Assembly (NCBI GenBank): GCA_009809945.1
Contig: WTPW01000852.1
Span: forward strand, 169,669 to 233,668
Source of the DNA: Gigaspora margarita
Lineage: Eukaryota > Glomeromycota > Glomeromycetes > Diversisporales > Gigasporaceae
Direction: 5' to 3'
DNA: 64,000 bases
Shown one piece after another: positions 22,085 to 34,003 of the stretch. How positions within the stretch are numbered: position 1 is the stretch's first letter; every line of letters begins with the position of its first letter. The notes beneath the pieces are model-generated. The model ran no database searches. It had not been told where the DNA came from and worked only from the letters and a program-made list of their open reading frames with translations. Made by a program: the position numbers and the translations under genes.

Positions 22085-23011
22085 CAGAGAGCTGCAGTGC
22101 ATTGTGGACACTTTTTAAAAATTTATACCAAGCTAAATAAATAAAATATCAAGCTAAAAATTATATAAAAAGTTTATTAAATCTAAGGCTTTTAAATAAA
22201 AAAAATTATAAAATTCTATGCATTAGTTTTTAAAATAATTAAGGTAACACAAATTTGTATATTATTACACTAGTACGAAACTAGTAATTTTAATATAACT
22301 TATATAATAAATAGAATAACTAAATATAGTAATATATAAACTTAATTTTTTTATTAAATAAATTAATTTTTTAAATAATATTATTTAATATAACAAATTA
22401 TATATTTTTTAACATTTTTAAAATTTTTAAAAAATATTTATATAAAATTATTATATATAGCAATAAAAATTATTACTTTTAGAAATTAATTAATTTTTTA
22501 AATAATATTATTTAATATAACAAATTATATATTTTTTAACATTTTTAAAATTTTTAAAAAATATTTATATAAAATTATTATATATAGCAATAAAAATTAT
22601 TACTTTTAGAAATTAATTAATTTAAATTAATATTTTAACTTTTACTTTAAAAAATCATAAAAAATTTAAAATTTTTTAAAAAATTATAAAAATTTCAAAT
22701 TATATATAATTTGTTATATTAAATAACTTTATAAAATTAAAAATTTAGTTTATTTAATAAAAAATTAATTTTTACTATAAAAATATAATTTTAATAATTT
22801 TTTAATATTACTAGCTTCGTACTGGAATAAAATTACACAATTTTGTATTATCTTAATTATTTTAAAACTACTGTATAGAATTTTATAATTTTTTTTTATT
22901 TAAAAGCCTTAGATTTAATAAACTTTTTTTATAATTTTTAGCTTGAAATTGTATTTATTTAGCTTGGTATAAAATTTTAAAAAGTGTCCACAATGCACTG
23001 TCAGCTCCCTG
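22085..23011. mobile_element. 927-bp long-inverted-repeat element, TA duplication
   Basis: TA lies at 22083-22084 and 23012-23013. The arms match over more than 150 bases: CAGAGAGCTGCAGTGCATTG left, CAGGGAGCTGACAGTGCATT right, both then TGTGGACACTTTTTAAAA and AAGCCTTAGATTTAATAAAC-type sequence. The left arm contains a 127-bp tandem duplication. Extremely AT-rich and non-coding. Confidence 0.82.
22361..22614. repeat. 127-bp tandem duplication, apparently perfect
   Basis: Copies lie at 22361-22487 and 22488-22614. I see no mismatch between them. The duplication is absent from the opposite arm of the same element. Confidence 0.85.
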
Positions 23012-23439
23012 TATGTATTAAATATTAATAAATATATATTTGATATTTTTAGTGAATCGTGAACATCAATTTTTCAATTGATGATATTAAAGTATTGATT
23101 ATGAATACTAAAAAACATTTACACATGCAAAAGCCCATAAAAATTGATACACGCATTATCTAAGGTTACAGATTAAATTAGCAATTAGATCTTCTACTAA
23201 AATTTATGCCACTACTAGTTGCAACTTGTTGGAACACCTAGTTTTGAATGGCATTTTATTTGTGTGATTGCTTAATATATATTTATAGTTTTTATAATGA
23301 AAAGCACAAAACTAATTCATCTGATGCAATTGAGAAAATTATAAACATTTTTAATAATACTGAAGAATATGATCGAATTCAAATTTATTTGATATTTATT
23401 TAGCATTATACAAAATGGTTTATTATAGATTTTAATTTT

Positions 23440-24028
23440 TTCAATGTGAAAATGAACTGGTAATTCCATTCATTGAAAGCAGGATACAGCAACTTGAAGT
23501 TTTTTTAAAGGATGGTGAATCTAGTACAGACTTTGAAAATAATGTGAATTTGTATATTACAAACCTCGGGTCAGAACTGCAAATGTTTAATCCTGTATTT
23601 CAAGCAGCTTTTGCTGCAGTACATAAAAAGTTTAATAAGCATTTTTTATATCATCCTTTTTGTTCTCTTTTTACTGCATACAAAATTTTAATCCTCATTT
23701 TATTAAATTAGTTACTATTAATCGTAATATTCAAAATTATTTAGATCAAATTCCTGAACTTAATAATTTATCAGATGCTTTATTACAAGAATGGGCTCTT
23801 TATTGTAATCTAGATTTGACTTTAATTGAATTTAATAACTTGGAAGAATTTTGGAATAAGATATTACTTCTGATTTTAAATAGTATAGCTTTAATTTATA
23901 TTTGGTTACCTATTTCTTTATATGCTATGGAGAGAAGTTTTTTAGTTTATAATAATTTTTTAAAGAATGATCAACAAAATTTAAGTGAAGATTCATTGAA
24001 AATGTTAAATATGCTATATTTTAATTAA
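23440..24028 (+). pseudogene. hAT transposase C-terminal dimerisation region
   Basis: Broken frames give 'IPFIESRIQQLEVFLKDG' and 'NPVFQAAFAAVHKKFNKHFLYHPFCSLFTAYK'. From 23660 a 122-codon open stretch ends with YIWLPISLYAMERSFLVYNNFLK and the terminal SEDSLKMLNMLYFN. The ERSF core is typical of the hAT dimerisation domain, which holds transposase oligomers together. It is the C-terminal exon of the 4.2-kb hAT, frameshifted relative to upstream parts. Confidence 0.8.
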
Positions 24029-24262
24029 CGAAATAATAAGGTTAATATCCAAATTTTTCCAAATTTTTGATGTTTTTATCCAAATTTTACCCAAATATTA
24101 ATTGATATCCAAATAAAGATTTATGATTTTATATCCAAATTTTTGACAGTCCCTAACAGGAAGGACCCTGAGCAATATATATAGAGGTTATATGAAATTT
24201 TGGTTAAAAAGTTTACTTTTTACAAAAATGTTATATTTGAAAAGCAGACAATAGTCAAAAAG

Positions 24263-25871
24263 TAGGGATGTTAAGTAATTTGTTTAGTCTGGTTCTGGTT
24301 CAGTTTCAAGAAGTTAAAGAAAAAAATGAACTGAACTAAAGTTCATGAACTTAAAGTTCAAACTTGAATTTGAACTTGAGTTTATAAATTCAAAGCATAA
24401 ACTTCAGGTTAGCTTTAAGTTCAAGCTCAAATTTATGAACTGAGTTTATTTTATTCATTACTTTATTAAATATATAGGCAAGGAGCAATAAAAAAAAGTG
24501 AGAAATTGACAAAACAAAAGATTTTTGGAAGATTAATTTTTTTTTTTTTAATTTTTTTTTTTTAGCATTTTCTACCAGTTGAATGTTTATAGAGAGTTTC
24601 ACCAAGGCATATACCATTTTATCAACTGTAGCTCCTGTATATGCATAACCTGCATACTGTCTAACCCAGAAATGTTCCAGAGGTGCAGGATCCACATCTT
24701 TGTCTTTTTAATACCCCTGGTTTTTAGGTAACGTCTGCTATAGCTTTACCTGTATACTTGCAATCAGAGCGAACTATTAAACCACTACAGTTACCTTGTT
24801 TTTATGGAGTTCCCAGACCCTGGTACTCTATCCCTTCATCTTCATGAGTATACTCTGGTAATTCACAAAACTCCCAATCCAGATACCCAGAAGGATTGGT
24901 CAGCCAGGCTTTAGGATGCCTTCATGGTCTCTCTTTCTTTGGTTCTTGCTTTTGTAACACATAACCTTTTCCTCTGGTGCGACTTCAGCAGTCTGGTTGG
25001 TGAGGACCTATACCCAAAAGTCCTAACATCAGGCTTCTCAAAACCCAATCCAAATCCATTTTATAGTACTATCAGAAGTCTAGCTTCTTCACTCAGGTCT
25101 TGCCAAATAAGTTCTGATCTTCAGGTTCTCAGGTATTACATGATTCTATTTCTAGGATCTCCTATTCCAATGGTATAACCTGAGTTACAGAACTTTGCAT
25201 GATCCAACTTATCAACAAAGATCAGTTTAGTAACACAGGCATAATTTTAATTTTTGAACCAGTGCCAAGTAGGATTCGAACTCACAACCTGCCACTTGAT
25301 AGTGACAACTTGACTACTATTCTAAGTTGCCACACCCTAAGATTAATTTATATATTATAAGTTTTATAATAGATCATAAAAAAATACTAACTTTAAAGAA
25401 CTATACTGCAAAATTTTATTAATACAACTGCTTTTGTGTTTTAAGTAAAAAATGATCCTGATATTATTCTAAATTGATTTGTACAAAAAGAAAATTTTGA
25501 AAATTTGTCAATTTTTTCCTTTTTTACTGCACTTAGCCCATATACAATATACACTTAGATGTACTGAATATAATAAGTGATATTGTACCAATAAAAACCT
25601 GTATTTTTACAAAATTCTAACTATGTATATATATTATTTAGTGTAATCTACTTATAAGACATATATTATGGTTAAACTACTAGTTTATAAACCAGGTATC
25701 TAAACTAGTTTTATAAATTAAGTTTATTAAACTAGATTTATAAACCAAGTTATGAACTAGGTTATGAAACTGGTTCAGAAACTATTAGTTAATTTTTCTT
25801 TGAATAAACAACTAAAAAACTAGTTTGAACCAGGTTTGAACCCAGTTTATTTGAACTATTTAACATTCCTA
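24263..25871. mobile_element. hAT-type element, TSD TCAAAAAG, carrying a retroposon
   Basis: TCAAAAAG lies at 24255-24262 and 25872-25879. The TIRs are TAGGGATGTTAAGTAATT and TAGGAATGTTAAATAGTT. GAACTT/AAGTTCA words are arrayed at the left and GAACC.GGTTTGAAC words at the right. The 799-bp tRNA-headed retroposon below sits inside. The TIR start resembles that of 28411-30953. Confidence 0.9.
24540..25338 (-). mobile_element. tRNA-headed retroposon, copy A, 11-bp TSD
   Basis: AAGATTAATTT lies at 24529-24539 and 25339-25349. On the minus strand the element starts with a tRNA-like head: TAGGGTGTGGCAACTTAG with an A-box-like TGGCAACTTAG, and a B box GAGTTCGAATCC at 25270-25282. A body of about 650 bases ends in an A-rich tail (T-rich on plus, about 24540-24563). 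The head is a pol III promoter of the SINE type. The size is long for a SINE, and no ORF is conserved between copies. Confidence 0.85.
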
Positions 25872-25879
25872 TCAAAAAG

Positions 25880-26990
25880 GTTATATTTAAAAGTGGATAA
25901 AAGCTTTTAATTTTATATTATTAAAAGTGAATAAAATTGATGTTTTATAAAGGTTATAAAGGTTATATTTTAAATTTGGATAACAAAATAAAAAGTAATA
26001 ATTATAATAAAGATTGGCAATTACTATTTGTATACTAGTATATAAACACAGGTACATGTAATAACTTCAAATTTTGTTTATAAACCAACTTTTTGGGCTC
26101 TAACAAAAATCTTACTTGCAAAATTTATTATAAACTATAACCCCCTCCAATCTCAAAGCTCATCTAAGTCATAGGACATGTCCACTTGAAATATGTTTAA
26201 AATAAGTTTATAAAAAATTTAAACAAAAATATATAAATTTACTATAAACTTTGAGCTAAAGATCCTTCTCATTTTAACTAATTAACTTAAAATTAAATTT
26301 TATGGTTATATAAAACAAGAAAAGAAGAAAAAATTAAGCTTAAAAACCAGGTTAAAATTTGTTAATTTTTTATAATCTCAAAATATAACTCCATAAAAAC
26401 CAATATTTACAAATTTTAAATCAGCAATTATATGAAATTTATGCTTTGAACAACTTACTTAGTAGCAAAAAACAGATAATCTTGACAAAAAAGTAAGTTA
26501 GCTATATGCTAAAGTTAAAAATTTTTGGTTATAATATAAACTTCTTTTTTTGTCAAAATTACCTACTTTGGTCTTCTAAGTAAGCTTGCTCAGCAAGTAA
26601 TTTTACTTATATTAATGCAAAACATGTTTTTTTGAACCTCTTACTAAGTAAAAATAGATTTAAAGTTAGAAAATTTTTTTTAAAAAAATTTTTTCTAACT
26701 TTAACTTTAACTCCATTTTTTACTTAGTAAATGTTCAAAAAAATATGGTTTGACCTCAATATGAGTAAAATTATCTGCTAAACAAGTTACTTAGAAGCAG
26801 ATCTCTGAATAATTTATGTAAGCTTATATTTAAGCATTATAGTAAATTTTTTTTTGTTAGCACTTTATATTGATATATATTAACTATATTTCAAATACAG
26901 TATTAGATAAAAAATTTTAAATTGTTTAACTTTTTTTGAAATAAAACATTCGCTAAAAAAAACAAACAAAAAAAACTGACCTACATTCTC
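25880..26990. repeat. Dispersed repeat, inverted relative to 40905-41385
   Basis: About 430 bases (26160-26555) match the reverse complement of about 40990-41375 with scattered differences. Shared landmarks are GTCATAGGACATGTCC at one end and TTAGCTATATGCTAAAGTTA at the other. No ORF or TSD found. The stretch ends in the ACTGACCTACATTCTCT minisatellite. Confidence 0.7.
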
Positions 26991-27970
26991 TAAGAGGGCA
27001 TCCATAAATAATATTATATTTGGGGGTCCCCAAAATATAACATTTTTTCAAATAAGTAGGGGTCAAAAAAATATAACATAATTTTTTTATAAAAATTTAT
27101 CTAAAACTTGATCCAGAGGTCTGAATTGGATGATTTTGGTACTAACCTAATCGTTTCGAGGAGAGGATTTGAATGTTACCAAAATCATTTGATTTGGATT
27201 ACTAGATCAAGTTTTATTAACAAAATACTATTGGTTATTATCTTTTCTTATAAAATTACTATAAAATCAATAGTTTTTTGTGAATAACTCTTGATCCAGT
27301 AATCAAAATGAAATAATTTTGGTACCATTGAATTTGTCTCTTAGAGACAAATCGAATGGTGCTAAAATTATCCAAATTGGTTCACTGAGTCATAATATAT
27401 CCAAGTTTTTGTAAAATTATATATATAAATATATGGATTTTTAATTTTTTTTTTATATAGTCTAGAGCAGTGTTTAAAATTCAAATCAAAAGTTATGTTC
27501 TCAAAAGAGCATAATTTAAATTTTTATTGTTCTCAAAAACTTTTAGTGTTCATTATATATTAAATATATTGAACATTAATTTTTAAAGAATGTTCATGTT
27601 TTATTAGCTTCAAACAATATTGATATATATTATTTATTAATTTACAATAAAATTAATTAAATTAATAAAATCAATAATATAATAAGGGTACGCCAATTTC
27701 CACCATGGTATTTTGCTATTTCCACCATGGTTACACAAGAATTTCTATTTTTAGTATTTAATATAATATATTATAAATTTACTATAATTCTAACTCTAAA
27801 ACTAATAAGTAAACCTTCTTTGGTTCCTAGTTAAAAGTTGTAGAGCTCATTTTTCTGATTCTTCTAATGGTAGTTAAATCATCAAAATCGGCCCGGTGAA
27901 TCCCAAGATACTTGGGATCAAAGAAGAGAATATAAGGATCAGCAAATTCATTGTTACACAAACTATTCAT

Positions 27971-28343
27971 TTTCTTTACATATGTTTTGAAAAGTTTTTT
28001 TATCGTAGTGAAAATTTTTACTTAGAAACTAATAAAACTTGTCTTAATAAACTAGCATTTTTTTGAGCCAAAGAACAAGTTTACTTAAGAGCCCAAAGTC
28101 AATCGTGATAATAAAATTCTGTGCAAATCACGATTTTACGTTTGACGGCTTTTTTTCTAACTTTATTTTTTTCTTTACATACGTTTTGAGACGTTTTTTA
28201 TTGTAGTGAAAATTTTTACTAAGAAACTAATAAAACTCGTCTTAAGAAACTAGCATTTTTTTGAGCCAAAGAACAACTTTACTTAAGAACTCAAAGTCAA
28301 TTGTAATAATAAAATTCTGTGCAAATCATGATTTTTCATTTGA
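27971..28343. repeat. Direct duplication of about 175 bp inside the foldback element
   Basis: Copies at 27971-28145 and 28170-28343, each from TTTCTTTACATA to a TTTGA end, share phrases such as GTAGTGAAAATTTTTACT, AACTAGCATTTTTTTGAGCC and AATAAAATTCTGTGCAAATC. The two have diverged by roughly a tenth. Confidence 0.85.
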
Positions 28344-28410
28344 TAGCAGTTTCTATGCTTTGTGTAACAGTGAATTTGCCGATCCTTATGTTCTCTTCTT
28401 TGATCCCAAG

Positions 28411-30953
28411 TAGGGATGTTACGGTTCGTCCTGGTCTGGTCTCAGTTCAAAAGACCGGGTCCGAGCAGTGGACCACAAACTGGACCAAATTTCATAAACC
28501 GGTCCATGGACTGGTCCTAGTTTAGTCCGGTTCAAGGACTGGTCTACCTGAAGCCAATCGGACTGGAGAATTTTGACTATAGTAACACACATGACAAATG
28601 TTCCATAACAGATAACCAAAACTTGATAACAAGCTGATCAAGCAAATTGAAAATTGATGCTGTTTTTTTTTTTTTGTCTTTTTTAAGGGGACCGTTAAAG
28701 CCAGGTACCTTTATATGTTTTTTATTATTTAATTAAAATTAGGGTAAGGGTTAGTTACAGCAGCGAATTATATATACGTAATCTTACATAAGATATTACA
28801 GCCCGTAATATTATGAAAATCTTACGATCGATGCAGTGTATTACGTAATATATTACGTTAGATTATGGTAATATTACGGTTATTATTTTGAAATATTTCG
28901 AAATATACCAAATAAAAAAAATACAAATTATCTCCCCCTACAGGGGTCGCGTACTCATGCAGATCAATAAACTAATGTGTGCAGGAGGTAATATTTTGAT
29001 ATTTTCGCATTGTTTCGCAATATTTTGGATCTTTTCGCATTGTTTCACAATATTTGGCAAATTTTCGCAAATTTTTAAAAAATAAATAAATGATATACAT
29101 ATTCGCATAATCATGCTTTTTTACAGGGTTTCGCTTTATTTTGCAAGGTTTCACAATTTATTATAAAATTTTACATTTTTTTATTTATTATTATTTATTT
29201 ATTTATTATTATTATATATTATACATATTATATTATATATTAAATTTTAATTATTATACATTTTTTACAGTATTATTTTTACATTATTATATATTATTTT
29301 AAATACTTTGCACTTCTTCGCATATAATTCTATCACTATATACAAAAAACTAGCCCTATACACTTATTTTCGCTCACCCACAGTTAGCTATTATCTTTGC
29401 TTCTTTGTTTTCAATTGTCTTCACTTTGACTACTTCTTTTGTTTTGGCTATAAACTTTGTTTCGCACTCTTTTTCTAAAAACTTCAAAATAAAAAACATT
29501 TCTTAGAAGTGTAGGTTCTTGCAAATTGCTGAGAAAAGTCGCAAAGTTTCGAAAAAGTTAGGAATAAATAAACTAAAATAAAAATTAAAAAAATAAGTAA
29601 AAAAAAAAAAAAACCAAAAAGTGTAAGCAAACTAATAAAAAAAAATAAATGAAGCCCCAAATCTTTGTAAGAGTTCGCGTTCTTGTAAATTCAGAAATTG
29701 CAAAAGCCGTGTTAATGTTCTTGCGAAATGCCAAAAAAGTCGCAAAGTACCGGAAAAGTCTGGGTTGTTTTTCTTGCAAAGTGCCAGGAAGTAAGGGTTC
29801 TGTTTTTGCAAAGTGCCGAAATATAATAAATTAATAAAAAAAAATTTAAAATAAAACAAAAAAAACAAAAACAAAAAACACGAAACAAAAAAATAAATGA
29901 CATGAAACCTTGCAAAAACTTGCACAAACTTGCAAAACCTTGCAAAAACTTGTGAAAACTTGCACCTAACTAAATCATTTCTCTAAAGAAGCGTTCTTGG
30001 TGTTCTTGAATGTATCGGAAGTCTGTGTAGACATGCACAAGGTTTCGAAATATTGTATGTCTTCTTGCAAAGGTGTCTTTTAAAAGTGCCAAAATAAAAA
30101 ATAAATTAAAAAAAATTAAAAATAAAAATGAAAACAAAAAAACGAAACAAAACCAAAAAATGAAACGAAAATAAAAAACGAAATGAAATAAAAACAAAAA
30201 AGCAAAAAAAAATAGAAGATCTAATTATAAACAAAAGATCTAATCTGATCTTGTAGTACAGAATTTGAATATCATCGAACTATTTCGAACTATTTCGAAA
30301 AATCAGTCTAATGCGTGATCCAGGTTACAGACCTACTGATCCTGATCCAGCTTGGGTTCCTAGTCCTAAATTATTTTGAAAGGGATCGAAATATTTTGTT
30401 AACCTATTTCAAAATATTTCGAAATTACTTTCATAATATTTCGAAAATTTGATAATTCGAAATATTTTAAAATATATTACATAATATTTTGCTTATATTA
30501 CAGTTTGTAAGATCTTACATAAGATTACGTTATTATAAATTTGTTGATGTAGGAAATAGGGTTAGGGTTGTCTACAAGTAAAATTGCATTCCTGACATTT
30601 TTTATTAATGCTCCGAGACGGGTTTAGACACTCGTTTCTTGTATTTTTGGTATTTTACACTTTTTTTCTCTGTTTTTGTCTTGTCAGGCTGATCTGTGAT
30701 GATCAAATTTTACAATTTGATTGGCTGTCAGTCACGTGATAGTGCCTGGTATTAATGGATCTATTTTAAGCCAATTTTTTTTTTAATTTTACTTTCTCTT
30801 TATTTTTAATCCGCTTTTTTTAAATTTTACTTTTTTTTATTTTTTATTTTTTTTTATAGACGGATCGATCTGGACTGGTTCCAATTTATGGACCATGGAC
30901 TGCTTAGACCAGTTCAAAAGACTAGTTCAGACTGCCAGACTGTAACATTACTA
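28411..30953. mobile_element. hAT-type element, TSD ATCCCAAG
   Basis: ATCCCAAG lies at 28403-28410 and 30954-30961. The TIRs are TAGGGATGTTACGGTTC and TAGTAATGTTACAGTCT. GGACCAG, ACTGGTC and GGTCCATGGACTGG words are arrayed at both ends (28427-28550 and 30868-30935). It is inserted exactly in the AATCCCAAGATACTTGGGAT palindrome of the foldback element. No coding is recognisable. Confidence 0.9.
28772..30535. mobile_element. Innermost inverted-repeat element of the nest
   Basis: ACGTAATCTTACATAAGATA on the left mirrors AACGTAATCTTATGTAAGAT from the right. Beyond this, TTCGAAATATTTCGAAAT-type words occur at both ends (28890-28905 and 30280-30470), and TTGCAAAGTGCC/TTTCGCA words run through the middle. 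No flanking duplication could be assigned. Confidence 0.6.
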
Positions 30954-31072
30954 ATCCCAAGTATCTTGGGATCCACTGGGCCAATTTTAATGATTCAACT
31001 ACCATTAGAATCAGAAAAATGAGCTCTACAATTTTTAATTAGGGACCAAAAAAAAGGTTTACTTATTAGTTT

Positions 31073-31094
31073 TTAGGGTTAGGGTTAGGGTTAG
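31073..31094 (+). repeat. Telomere-like (TTAGGG)3 within the foldback TIR
   Basis: Three TTAGGG units plus TTAG. The left TIR has a single CTAACTCTAA at the corresponding place (about 27782), so the tract is a one-sided expansion and not a chromosome end. Confidence 0.85.
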
Positions 31095-31437
31095 TATTAG
31101 TAAGGTTAAAGTTAGAATTAAGTTTATTATTTTGAATTCTAAAAATAGAAAATCCTGTATAACTATGGTAGAAATAGCAAAATACCATGGTGGAAATAGT
31201 AGCTCCCTATAATAATTAATTCTATAATCAAGTTTGTACCATTCTTGGTATGCAAATTAAAAATTAAGCTTTTCTTATCTGTACTTACTCACTTGTGGTT
31301 TAGCATATTGTGAATTAAAGTTGTATCTAACTTTTAATAATAAAATAAGTAGATTTATAAATAAAAAACTTATGCCCTGATAGTTTAATATAGTAAAAAA
31401 ATAATTTTTAATAAAGAATTCTATTGTTAGTAGAATA

Positions 31438-32284
31438 TGGGCCAGAGCGAAAATGTAGATACACGATAATTAAAAATTTAAATTTTCTATATATAAAAAT
31501 TTTTCAGTTTAGCAATTTAATTATAATTTTTTTATACTAAATAAAGTAGTTTCTAAGATATCTTTTAATATATTTTTTATTATATTTTTATAGACAATTT
31601 ATTGTATAATAAATTTTTTAAAAAATTCAATTTTTTTAAAAAAAAAAGATTTTTTAAAAAATTTTTCAATTTTTACCATTTACACTACCAATATGCAGCT
31701 TTAGAAGTTTGTACTACGCAAGTGCATTGCCATGCATATGCTAAATATATGGTTAAAATTTGAGCTTAATTGGATCAGTAGTTATTAAGATATAAATTTT
31801 TTAAATATAATTTTCAAATTACTATGTTTTATAAAAATTGTACGAAATTTACTATATAAATTTTGTATAATTTTTTATAATTACTATAAAAATGTAGTTA
31901 ATTAGTTATAAAATTATAAAAATTCATATTTTAATAACTACTGATCCAATTAAGCTCAAATTTTAACCATATATTTAGCATATCCATGGCAATGCACTTG
32001 CTTAGTACAAGCTTTTAAAGTTGCATATTGGTGGCGTAAATAGCAAAAATCTAAAATTTTCTTTAAAAAATCTCTTTTTTTTAAAAAAAATTGAATTTTA
32101 AAAAAAATTTATTATACAATAAATTGTTTATAAAAATAAAATAAAAAATATATTAAAAGATAGTCTAGAATCTATTTTATTTGATATAAAAAAATTGTAA
32201 CTAAATTGTTAAAACTAAAAAACTTTTATATATAGAAGATTTAAAATTTTAGTTATCATGTATCTACATTTTTGCACTGGACCA
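31438..32284. mobile_element. 847-bp palindromic MITE, TA duplication
   Basis: TA lies at 31436-31437 and 32285-32286. The ends are TGGGCCAGAGCGAAAATGTA and TGGTCCAGTGCAAAAATGTA. Both arms contain GATCAGTAGTTATT and its mirror, so the whole unit can fold back. The sister hAT (near 15030) has the empty TA site. Confidence 0.88.
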
Positions 32285-33097
32285 TAATAACTTATATGAA
32301 AATAAATTCTATACTTACAATTCACACACTAAGTTCATGCTTATCTATTAATAATTTTTTAGACTTTGTATATGATTCTTTGTATTTTTTCAACATAACA
32401 CAATGTATTATACAATTTAATTTCTAATAATTTTGTTAAAACTTTAAGTGCTTTTTATATTTGCTCATGGTAATACAAGCCTTTCTATAATATTTTACTA
32501 ATGCTACTATTGGTTAATGCAATAAATTAGAATCCAATTACTTTGTTATTTAACTATTTAAACTTTGTATTAACAAATAATTTGTGTTTTTTTTACTTGC
32601 TTAGTATTACATATCATTTGACCCAAATCATATATATATAAGTCTATACAATAATGATACTCTTAATATAAAAAACACACTGCATAGCTAATGAATATTT
32701 TATTTTAAAAACCTTAAAAGGCTATTTCCTTAAATATTTATGTGTTACCCATATTGTAAAACTTTAAACATATATGCTATATATCTGATATAGTATATAC
32801 ATATGTGCAAAATTTGTCATAATTAAATTACATTATCAAATTGATAAACATTTTATATAATTTATTGTTCTCATTAGTAAATCTAGAACATAAAAATTTT
32901 ATAAATGTTCTCTTTGAGAACATTTCAAAAGGATAAAATGTTCTCAAATAAGAGAACCTTTTTTAAATTATTAATATTCTTAAAAAAACTCAAATGTTCA
33001 TTGAGAACTATGAGAACATTGAATTTTAAACACTGGTCTAGGGGGGTCAAGAGCTACTATGTAGGGGTACATAACGTTATTTATAGGTGCCCCCTAA

Positions 33098-33420
33098 AAG
33101 AAAAAAACTGATCTACATTCTCTAAAAAAAACTGACCTACATTCTCTAAAAAAAAAAACTAACCTATATTTTTTTAAAAAAAAACTAACTTATATTTTTT
33201 TAAAAAAAACTGATCTACATTCTCTAAAAAAAAAAAAACAGTCCATATATATTTTCTAACAAAAAAAAAAACTGATTTACATTTTTATAAAAAAAAAAAA
33301 AGTACTTACATTCATTAAAAAAAATACCTATATTTTTTAGAAAAAAATAAATAAAATTTAATGCAAAATCCAGAAAACAAATTTATATTCTCTAAAAAAA
33401 AAAAAATAAAAAACATATAT
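33098..33420. repeat. A-rich minisatellite with ACTGACCTACATTCTCT units
   Basis: Units of about 25-35 bases, each an A run followed by ACTG(A/G)(C/T)CTACATTCTCT or a decayed form. The first units are on the other side of the PIF-like element (about 26965-26993). Confidence 0.8.
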
Positions 33421-33439
33421 ACATTCAAATATTTTTTTA

Positions 33440-33461
33440 ATTATATATATATATATATATA
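33440..33461. repeat. (TA)n microsatellite
   Basis: About eleven TA units at the left edge of retroposon copy B. It may replace the A-rich tail of that copy. Confidence 0.85.
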
Positions 33462-34003
33462 TTTGGTTTCAAAGTACTTGCACTGGGCTTAGATTTATTT
33501 AGATCACATATCAGAAATTATATTTGGATAAAAGTACAACTAGCTATATTTACATTTTGGTGTCTAATTTAGTAGTTCACTTGAAGGTTCCACACTAGAT
33601 ACCATACTTGCAACCCAACTATGAGAATTGCCTATTTAAACCCTCTAATCTTCTGCTCCTTAAATAATCTCAACTGTTTTACCAGTTGCCCAGATCATTT
33701 ACTGCTATATCCCTTAGGACTAATTTATTCTCGCAGAAAACTTGGTAGTGCTTTTCCTGTTCCATACAGATATTATCTATACTTTGGTAATAATACATTC
33801 ACCAAGGCTTATACTTGGAGTTAGAGTGAACTTGCACCCCCTACTATTATCTACTTTTGCCCTTGTATGGTTCACTCTAATCCCAGTACCTATCATTAAC
33901 TTCCTACTAGTCCTTCTCTGATATATCCCAAATGGAACCAAAAGATGATAGGAAAGCTTCTTTTTTACAAGCTGCATGAGCGGTTCACTTTGAAAAGGGC
34001 AAG

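Larger units (their letters stand above)
19918..24155 (+). mobile_element. 4.2-kb hAT element with dead transposase, TSD ACAGGRAG
   Basis: ACAGGGAG (19910-19917) and ACAGGAAG (24156-24163) are a 7/8 direct repeat. The TIRs are CAGGGACTGTCAAAAATTT and TAGGGACTGTCAAAAATTT. CCAAATTTT words are dense at both ends. It contains transposase coding remains and internal insertions at 20623-20805, 21020-21835 (with 21122-21512 inside) and 22085-23011. Confidence 0.9.
27686..31207. mobile_element. Foldback element with TIRs over 200 bp, TSD TATAATAA
   Basis: TATAATAA lies at 27678-27685 and 31208-31215, and the sister hAT has it once. The ends are GGGTACGCCAATTTCCACCA and GGGAGCTACTATTTCCACCA, and similarity runs on inward for more than 200 bases. 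Inside, AATCCCAAGATACTTGGGAT and its mirror frame the core. Without the internal hAT it is about 970 bp. The GGG start with an 8-bp duplication fits no superfamily cleanly. Confidence 0.85.
27468..33035. mobile_element. hAT-type element, second copy, TSD GTCTAGRG, split by two insertions
   Basis: GTCTAGAG (27460-27467) and GTCTAGGG (33036-33043) are a 7/8 TSD. The ends are CAGTGTTTAAAATTC on both strands. It is the reverse-oriented sister of 14044-15466. The left 218 bases match that copy's end exactly in extent, then the foldback at 27686-31207 interrupts, and the 847-bp MITE at 31438-32284 interrupts again. Confidence 0.92.
26994..33094. mobile_element. PIF/Harbinger-like element, outer layer of a five-deep nest, TSD TAA
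   Basis: TAA lies at 26991-26993 and 33095-33097. The ends are GAGGGCATCCATAAATAATA and, on the other strand, GGGGGCACCTATAAATAACG. It interrupts a minisatellite of ACTGACCTACATTCTCT units found on both sides. Without the nested hAT it would be about 530 bp and non-coding. Confidence 0.8.

Noticed and set aside
29585-30197. Minus-strand ORFs rich in Phe
   Set aside because: They are translations of A/T-rich low-complexity sequence in the innermost nested element.
31073-31094. Telomere or chromosome end
   Set aside because: Only three units, within a transposon arm that continues on both sides.
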